From assembly GCA_044224215.1 (NCBI GenBank), contig JBGAKX010000134.1, forward strand, positions 1 to 12,084: 12,084 bases of DNA, written 5' to 3'. The notes under the pieces were generated by a model. It saw nothing but the letters and a program-made list of their open reading frames with translations. It was not told where the DNA came from and ran no database searches. The translations under genes were made by a program, and so were the position numbers. Shown here piece by piece: positions 8,204 to 12,084 of this stretch; within the stretch, counting starts at the first letter, position 1, and every line of letters starts with the position of its first letter. The stretch is from DAOMFM01 sp035429825. Its GTDB lineage: Bacteria; Acidobacteriota; Blastocatellia; UBA7656; JADIYM01.

Positions 8204-9801
8204 CAGACCTTGCCCCCCTTCCAGTCCTTGAGGAGCTTGAGCGCGGCGTTCCTGCCCGGCGCGCCCATGATTCCGCCGCCGGGATGTGTCGCCGAGCCGC
8301 ACATGTAGAGGTTCTTGATCGGCGTCCGGTACTGCGCCCAGCCGGGCGCGGGTCTCAGGAAGAACAGCTGTTCCAGCGAGAGCTCGCCCTGGAAGATGTT
8401 GCCCTCCGAAAGCCCAAAGTCGCGCTCGAGGTCGAGTGGCGTCACGACCTGACGGTGCAGGATGTGCTCGCGCAGGTTCGGCGCGTACTCCGACAGCGTG
8501 TCGATGACGGTGTCGCCAAACGCTTCCTTCTGGTCGTCCCACGTGCCGTCGCCTTCGCGCAGCTTGTACGGCGCGTACTGCACAAAGCACGACATCACGT
8601 GCTTTCCGGGCGGCGCGAGCGACGGATCCGTGAGCGTCGGGATGACGACGTCCATATACGGACGACGCGAGAAGCGGCCGTACTTGGCGTCGTCGTACGC
8701 GCGTTCCATGTACTCGACGCTCGGCGAGATCGAGATCGCGCCGCGCAGGTGCGGACCGATGCCCGGCAGACACGTGAACTCGGGCAGCCCGTCGAGCGCC
8801 ATGTTCACCTTGCCCGACGATCCGCGGAACTTGTAGCGGTTGATGTCCTCGACGAAGTCCTCGGGCAGGTGCTCGGCGCCGAGCATCTTGAGGAACGTCA
8901 GCCGCGGGTCGACCGACGAGCAGACGACGCGCGCGTGAATCTCGTCGCCGTTGGCGAGCACGACGCCGGTCGCCTTGCCGTTCTTTGAGAGGATCTTTGC
9001 GATCGCCGCTTCGGTGCGGATCTCGACGCCGGCTTCGCGGGCGGCGTCGGCGATGGCGTTCGAGATCGCTCCCGTGCCGCCTCGCGCAAAACCCCACGAC
9101 CGGAACGCTCCGTCGATCTCGCCCATGTAGTGGTGCAGCAGGACGTACGCCGTACCGGGCGAACGCACGCCGAGGAAGGTGCCGATGATGCCCGACGCGG
9201 ACATCGTCGCCTTGAGCACGTCGGTCTCGAACCACTGGTCCAGAAAGTCGACGGCGCTCATCGTCATCAGCTGGACCTGGTTGTACTTGTCCTGTTCGGA
9301 GAGCTTCTGGAACCGGCGGCCGAGGAACGCGAGATCCATCAGGCCGCGCGGCGCGAGCGACGTCGGGTCGGGCGGCGACATGCCGAGGATCGGTTTGACG
9401 AACCGGCCCATCTCGACCATCGCCTTGCCGTATTCGTCGTACGCCTCGGCGTCGAGCTTTGAGTGGCGGGCGATCTCGCGGCGCGTCTTGGCGTGGTCGT
9501 TGACGCGCCACAGGTAGTCGCCGTTCTGCATCGGCGAGAACGTGCCGTCGAGCGGCAGGATCTCGAGCCCGTGGCGCGGAAGGTCGAGCTCGCGGATGAT
9601 CTCGGGCCTCAGCAGCGAGACGACGTACGAGCAGACCGAGAACTTGAAACCGGGAAAGACCTCTTCGGTGACGGCCGCGCCGCCGAGCACGTGTCTGCGC
9701 TCGAGAACGACGACCTTCTTGCCCGCCCGCGCGAGGTACGCCGCGGTGACGAGACCGTTGTGGCCGCCGCCAATGACCACCGCATCGTATGTGTTTGCCA
9801 T
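8203..9801 (-). CDS. PYROXD2/phytoene-desaturase-like FAD-dependent oxidoreductase, 532 aa
   Basis: This is an intact flavoprotein of the COG1233 group (phytoene desaturase/PYROXD2-like), cytoplasmic or membrane-peripheral. Residues 5-34 form the FAD-binding Rossmann start: AVVIGGGHNG with GGGHNG at 11-16, and the ribose-binding Glu in VVLERR (E34), then LGGAAVTEE. The middle has the family's second conserved block GGTGAISNAIADAAREAGVEIRT (first residue 241). The C-terminus carries the FAD-closing segment NLYMCGSATHPGGGIMGAPG (497-516). No transmembrane helix is evident. Family members oxidise or desaturate diverse hydrophobic or amine substrates; the substrate here cannot be told. The start ATG 9801 agrees with family N-termini; the Shine-Dalgarno is weak. 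It is divergent from the GcvT-like gene across 95 bases and overlaps the broken paralogue by one base, so the pair forms a two-gene operon. Confidence 0.92.
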   Translation of the reverse strand: MANTYDAVVIGGGHNGLVTAAYLARAGKKVVVLERRHVLGGAAVTEEVFPGFKFSVCSYVVSLLRPEIIRELDLPRHGLEILPLDGTFSPMQNGDYLWRVNDHAKTRREIARHSKLDAEAYDEYGKAMVEMGRFVKPILGMSPPDPTSLAPRGLMDLAFLGRRFQKLSEQDKYNQVQLMTMSAVDFLDQWFETDVLKATMSASGIIGTFLGVRSPGTAYVLLHHYMGEIDGAFRSWGFARGGTGAISNAIADAAREAGVEIRTEAAIAKILSKNGKATGVVLANGDEIHARVVCSSVDPRLTFLKMLGAEHLPEDFVEDINRYKFRGSSGKVNMALDGLPEFTCLPGIGPHLRGAISISPSVEYMERAYDDAKYGRFSRRPYMDVVIPTLTDPSLAPPGKHVMSCFVQYAPYKLREGDGTWDDQKEAFGDTVIDTLSEYAPNLREHILHRQVVTPLDLERDFGLSEGNIFQGELSLEQLFFLRPAPGWAQYRTPIKNLYMCGSATHPGGGIMGAPGRNAALKLLKDWKGGKV

Positions 9802-9820
9802 ATTTCGGAGTGTCCGCAGC

Positions 9821-9850
9821 TTGCTGAAGCGCCGGAAGGATACTTATAAT
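9821..9850 (+). promoter_or_regulatory. Sigma70-type promoter of the GcvT-like gene
   Basis: A perfect -10 TATAAT at 9845-9850 is preceded at 18 bases by TTGCTG (9821-9826, matching TTG of the -35). The start of transcription would be near 9857, giving a leader of about 40 bases. A TATAAT box stands out in such GC-rich DNA. Confidence 0.65.
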
Positions 9851-9877
9851 CGGCCGCCCTTACAATGGCGCTTCAGC
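9823..9877. promoter_or_regulatory. 11-bp perfect inverted repeat bracketing the divergent promoters (operator candidate)
   Basis: GCTGAAGCGCC (9823-9833) and its exact reverse complement GGCGCTTCAGC (9867-9877) are 33 bases apart, 44 bases centre to centre, about four helical turns. The left arm overlaps the plus-strand -35. The right arm lies over the plus-strand early transcribed region and just upstream of the minus-strand -35. The arrangement suits binding by a dimeric or looping regulator of both operons; an RNA stem is the alternative only if transcription starts upstream of the left arm. Confidence 0.5.
9837..9865 (-). promoter_or_regulatory. Possible promoter of the oxidoreductase pair
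   Basis: On the minus strand TTGTAA (9865-9860) is 17 bases from TATCCT (9842-9837), each matching four of six consensus positions. It overlaps the opposing promoter, so the two transcription units probably compete or are jointly controlled. Confidence 0.35.
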
Positions 9878-9885
9878 CGGCCTCA

Positions 9886-9890
9886 GAGGT
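9886..9890 (+). promoter_or_regulatory. Shine-Dalgarno GAGGT of the GcvT-like gene
   Basis: GAGGT lies 6 bases before ATG 9897 and supports that start. Confidence 0.7.
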
Positions 9891-9896
9891 AACCAG

Positions 9897-11093
9897 ATGC
9901 CCATCGGAACCGCGTTCCACGAGAGGACGTTCCCGCTCTGCGAGAGCCTGAGCTATCGCGAATGGTCCGGATATTACGCCGTCAGTTCGTACGAACCGCA
10001 CCACGAACACGAGTACAACGCGATCCGGAATGCGGCGGCGATGATCGACATCTCGCCGCTCTACAAGTACCTGGTGTCGGGGCGCGACGCGACCCGGCTG
10101 GTGGATCGCGTGATCACCCGGAACGCGCGAAAGATGGCCGTCGGTCAGGTCTTCTACACGCCGTGGTGCGACGAGCACGGCAAGGTGATCGACGACGGCA
10201 CGGTGACGCGCTTGTCCGAAGACACCTATCGCTGGACGGCGGCGGACCCGAGCCTGCGGTGGTTCCACCAGAACGCGCTCGGGATGGACGTCACGATCGA
10301 GGACATCTCGGAGAAGGTCGCCGCGGTTGCGTTGCAGGGGCCAACGTCGGGCCGGTTGCTGCGCGCCGTCGCCGACGCGGACGTCGAGAACCTGAAGTAC
10401 TTCCGGATGACGAGCGGGACGATCGACGGCGTGAAGGTGGACATCTCGCGGACCGGGTACACGGGCGACCTCGGGTACGAGGTGTGGGCGCCGTGGGGGA
10501 GCGCGGTGAAGGTCTGGGACGCGCTGATGGAAGGAGGGCGCGCGTTCGACATACACGCGGCGGGGATGCTGGCGCTCGACGTGGCGCGCATCGAGGCGGG
10601 GCTGCTGCTGATCGACGTCGATTTCACCGGGGCCAAGAAGGCGCTGATCGAGGCGCAGCGGTACACGCCCGCCGAGATGGGACTTGGACGGCTGGTGAGC
10701 GCCGACAAGGCCAAGTTTGTCGGGCAGGCGGCACTGGCGGCCGAAAAGCAGCGCGGGCACGCGCGCGAGATCGTCGGGCTCGAGCTCGACTGGAACGGGA
10801 TCGAGAGCGTGTACGAGAAGGCGGGGCTGCCGCCGGCGATGCCTGCGGTTGCGTCGCGCGAGGCTGTGCCGGTGTACAAGGACGGCAACCAGGTTGGGAA
10901 GGCGACGTCGACGACGTGGTCGCCGATTCTGAAGAAGATGATCGCGCTGGCGACGATCGATCGCGGGTCGAATGCGGTGGGGACGCGGCTCGAGATGGAG
11001 ATGACGGTCGAGGCGGTGCGGCATCGGGTGCCGGCGGTGGTGGTGAAGACGCCGTTTTTCAATCCTGCGAGAAAGACTGCAACGCCGGTGTGA
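9897..11093 (+). CDS. GcvT-like aminomethyltransferase/THF-dependent demethylase family protein, 398 aa
   Basis: The product belongs to the GcvT fold family (glycine cleavage T-protein, dimethylglycine/sarcosine dehydrogenase C-terminal domain, DMSP demethylase). These proteins transfer a one-carbon unit to tetrahydrofolate in the cytoplasm. Visible family blocks are EYNAIRNAAAMIDISPLYKY (39-58), the conserved acidic HGKVIDDGTVTRL (94-106; Asp99/100 in the place of the catalytic Asp of T-protein), AVALQGPTSGRLL (143-155), and RTGYTGDLGYEVWAP (185-199). The GcvT C-terminal barrel follows from about 290, with GKATSTTWSPILKKMIALA near the end. The length is somewhat above the usual 360-370 residues. 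It is not accompanied by GcvH or GcvP, so a role in the glycine cleavage system is unlikely. With a Rieske oxygenase downstream and FAD oxidoreductases upstream, it more likely captures a methyl or formaldehyde-level unit during demethylation (inference). Confidence 0.88.
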   Translation: MPIGTAFHERTFPLCESLSYREWSGYYAVSSYEPHHEHEYNAIRNAAAMIDISPLYKYLVSGRDATRLVDRVITRNARKMAVGQVFYTPWCDEHGKVIDDGTVTRLSEDTYRWTAADPSLRWFHQNALGMDVTIEDISEKVAAVALQGPTSGRLLRAVADADVENLKYFRMTSGTIDGVKVDISRTGYTGDLGYEVWAPWGSAVKVWDALMEGGRAFDIHAAGMLALDVARIEAGLLLIDVDFTGAKKALIEAQRYTPAEMGLGRLVSADKAKFVGQAALAAEKQRGHAREIVGLELDWNGIESVYEKAGLPPAMPAVASREAVPVYKDGNQVGKATSTTWSPILKKMIALATIDRGSNAVGTRLEMEMTVEAVRHRVPAVVVKTPFFNPARKTATPV

Positions 11094-11100
11094 GGGAATA

Positions 11101-11180
11101 ACGCAAAGGCGCAAAGAAACGCAAAGATGCAAAGTATCTAATTATCCTTCTTTCCTTTGCTTACCTTTGCGACTTTGCGT
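11101..11180. repeat. Palindromic CGCAAAG element, 80 bp
   Basis: Four units face forward (11102-11108, 11110-11116, 11120-11126 and TGCAAAG at 11128-11134). Three face back (CTTTGC 11155-11160, CTTTGCG 11165-11171 and 11173-11179). The two halves fold symmetrically: ACGCAAAG pairs with CTTTGCGT (8 bp), CGCAAAG with CTTTGCG (7 bp), and GCAAAG with CTTTGC (6 bp). They are separated by a 1x1 and a 4x4 internal loop. It lies 8 bases after the GcvT-like stop and 17 bases before the Rieske start, so it may act as a partial terminator, an mRNA-processing site, or be a REP-like dispersed element. Confidence 0.7.
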
Positions 11181-11186
11181 GAACCC

Positions 11187-11201
11187 ATGCGTGAACCATG
11201 A
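11187..11201 (+). other. Four-codon mini-ORF overlapping the Rieske start (ATGA), in a tandem duplication
   Basis: GCGTGAACCCAT (11177-11188) is followed directly by GCGTGAACCAT (11189-11199), a near-perfect tandem repeat. The first copy gives an ATG at 11187 reading Met-Arg-Glu-Pro-stop, whose TGA overlaps the Rieske ATG at 11198. Neither ATG has a clear Shine-Dalgarno. It may be chance from the duplication or a short coupled leader. Confidence 0.3.
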
Positions 11202-12084
11202 CCGATACCGTCACAAACATCCTCAACCTCTACGACCCCACCGATCCACTCGACCGCGCATCGACGATTCCTGCGCCGTGGTACGTCGACAACCGGATCC
11301 TCGACCTCGAGCTCACGACGACCTTCGCCCGCAACTGGCAGCTCGTCGGCCGCGAAGACCAGGTCCGCAACCCCGGCGACTTCATCACCTGGGAGATCGC
11401 CGGCGAACCCGTCGTGGTCGTCCGCGGCTCGGACGGCATGTTGCGCGGGTTCTTCAACGTGTGCCGCCACCACGCGGCCGCCGTCATGGAAGAGCCGTGC
11501 GGAACCGCGAAATCGCTCCGCTGCCCGTACCACGGCTGGACCTACTCCCTCGAAGGCGAGCTTCGCGGCACACCCGACTTTGGCGGTGTGTGCGACTTTG
11601 ACAAATCCGCGAACGGTCTCGTTCCCGTGCAGGCCGCGATCTGGGAGAACTGGGTATTTGTGAAGCTCGACGACGGCGGACCGTCGCTCGAAGAGTATCT
11701 CGGCGACGAGTTGATCGATCAGGTGCGACCGCTTGGCCTCGCGGGTCTGCACTGGTTTGAGCGCCGCCACTACCTGTTCGAGTGCAACTGGAAGGTGTTC
11801 GTCGACAACTACCTCGACGGCGGTTACCACATCCCGTACCTGCACAAGGGGCTCGACAGCGTCCTCGACTATCCGAAGTACACGATCGAGAACGGCGAGC
11901 GGTTCTGTCTGCAGTCGAGCCCGGTCGTAACCGAGGGCGCCGAGGCGCAGACCGGCGCGGTGCGCCGCGGTGAGCGAGCCTTGTACTACTGGATCCACCC
12001 GAACTTCATGATCAACTGGTACGAAGGCGTGATGGACACGAACCTCGTGCTGCCGCGCGGCGTGGACAAGACCGAGGTGATTTT
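11198..12084 (+). CDS. Rieske non-haem iron oxygenase alpha subunit, choline-monooxygenase-like (partial)
   Basis: The gene is open to the window end, with 295 residues visible of an expected 370-430. The Rieske [2Fe-2S] motif is C89-x-H91-x17-C109-x2-H112 (NVCRHH...RCPYHGWTY). The mononuclear iron site is in CNWKVFVDNYLDGGYH (196-211) and IPYLHK, with H211-x4-H216 as ligands. The DNYLDGGYH form resembles plant choline monooxygenase and related bacterial quaternary-amine oxygenases more than aromatic dioxygenases. Such enzymes take electrons from a reductase to hydroxylate or demethylate their substrate; no reductase or ferredoxin is seen in the window. The start ATG 11198 is the first in frame; its Shine-Dalgarno is poor. 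It lies 104 bases after the GcvT-like gene on the same strand, and the two probably work in one demethylation pathway (inference). Confidence 0.92.
   Translation, partial: MTDTVTNILNLYDPTDPLDRASTIPAPWYVDNRILDLELTTTFARNWQLVGREDQVRNPGDFITWEIAGEPVVVVRGSDGMLRGFFNVCRHHAAAVMEEPCGTAKSLRCPYHGWTYSLEGELRGTPDFGGVCDFDKSANGLVPVQAAIWENWVFVKLDDGGPSLEEYLGDELIDQVRPLGLAGLHWFERRHYLFECNWKVFVDNYLDGGYHIPYLHKGLDSVLDYPKYTIENGERFCLQSSPVVTEGAEAQTGAVRRGERALYYWIHPNFMINWYEGVMDTNLVLPRGVDKTEVI

Noticed and set aside
7484..9511. 675-codon minus-strand frame
   Set aside because: Most is an out-of-frame shadow of the intact oxidoreductase; only its segment from 8203 to about 7943 is real, the start of the broken paralogue.
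9861..9866. TACAAT as a second plus-strand -10 box
   Set aside because: There is no -35 match at suitable spacing; the upstream TATAAT is better.
9873..11132. 419-codon minus-strand frame
   Set aside because: It is antisense to the GcvT-like gene, rich in Arg, His and Pro, and without a recognisable domain.
11101..11180. CRISPR array
   Set aside because: The units are 6-7 bases with tiny, uneven gaps and mirror orientation; there are no spacers and no cas genes.
11138..11998. 286-codon minus-strand frame
   Set aside because: It is antisense to the Rieske gene, whose iron-sulfur and iron motifs are unmistakable.

Overview
The window looks like chromosomal DNA from a GC-rich, free-living Gram-negative-type bacterium. 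The best guess is Acidobacteriota (Vicinamibacteria-like) or a similar uncultured soil or sediment lineage. The guess rests on high GC, an SARP/BTAD regulator with a STAND ATPase and TPR tail, secreted matrixin-like and HAF-repeat proteins, a PYROXD2-like/GcvT-like/Rieske group, and intergenic runs of ATCTGCG and CGCAAAG units. The assignment is inference; no marker gene is present.

Left part (1-6122): a large SARP-type regulator (minus strand, 3016 to 62) is divergent from a two-gene operon for secreted proteins. The first operon gene is a 212-residue secreted protein of unknown function. It overlaps by 11 bases a metzincin-type metalloprotease followed by a carboxypeptidase-regulatory-like domain and HAF-type repeats. 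The protease ORF stops at 5999, but this is not its natural end. Its C-terminus (a CH...HGDTLGAC tail ending at 6122, followed at once by a hairpin) can be recovered across two opposite single-base indels.

Middle (6123-8203): a 118-residue helical protein of unknown function, then a broken FAD oxidoreductase on the minus strand. The latter is a paralogue of the intact gene upstream of it and carries four single-base indels. All six indels in the window fall between 5962 and about 7943; the other genes are clean. That points to a local sequence-quality problem or very recent decay.

Right part (8203-12084): an intact PYROXD2/phytoene-desaturase-like oxidoreductase (minus) is divergent from a GcvT-like tetrahydrofolate-dependent protein (plus), followed by a choline-monooxygenase-like Rieske oxygenase cut by the window end. 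The 95-bp divergent gap holds a perfect TATAAT box, an opposing promoter candidate and an 11-bp perfect inverted repeat enclosing both. The GcvT and Rieske genes are separated by an 80-bp palindrome of CGCAAAG units. A Rieske oxygenase beside a GcvT-like protein and FAD oxidoreductases suggests oxidative demethylation of an N- (or O-/S-) methylated compound with the one-carbon unit passed to tetrahydrofolate. The substrate cannot be read from the sequence.
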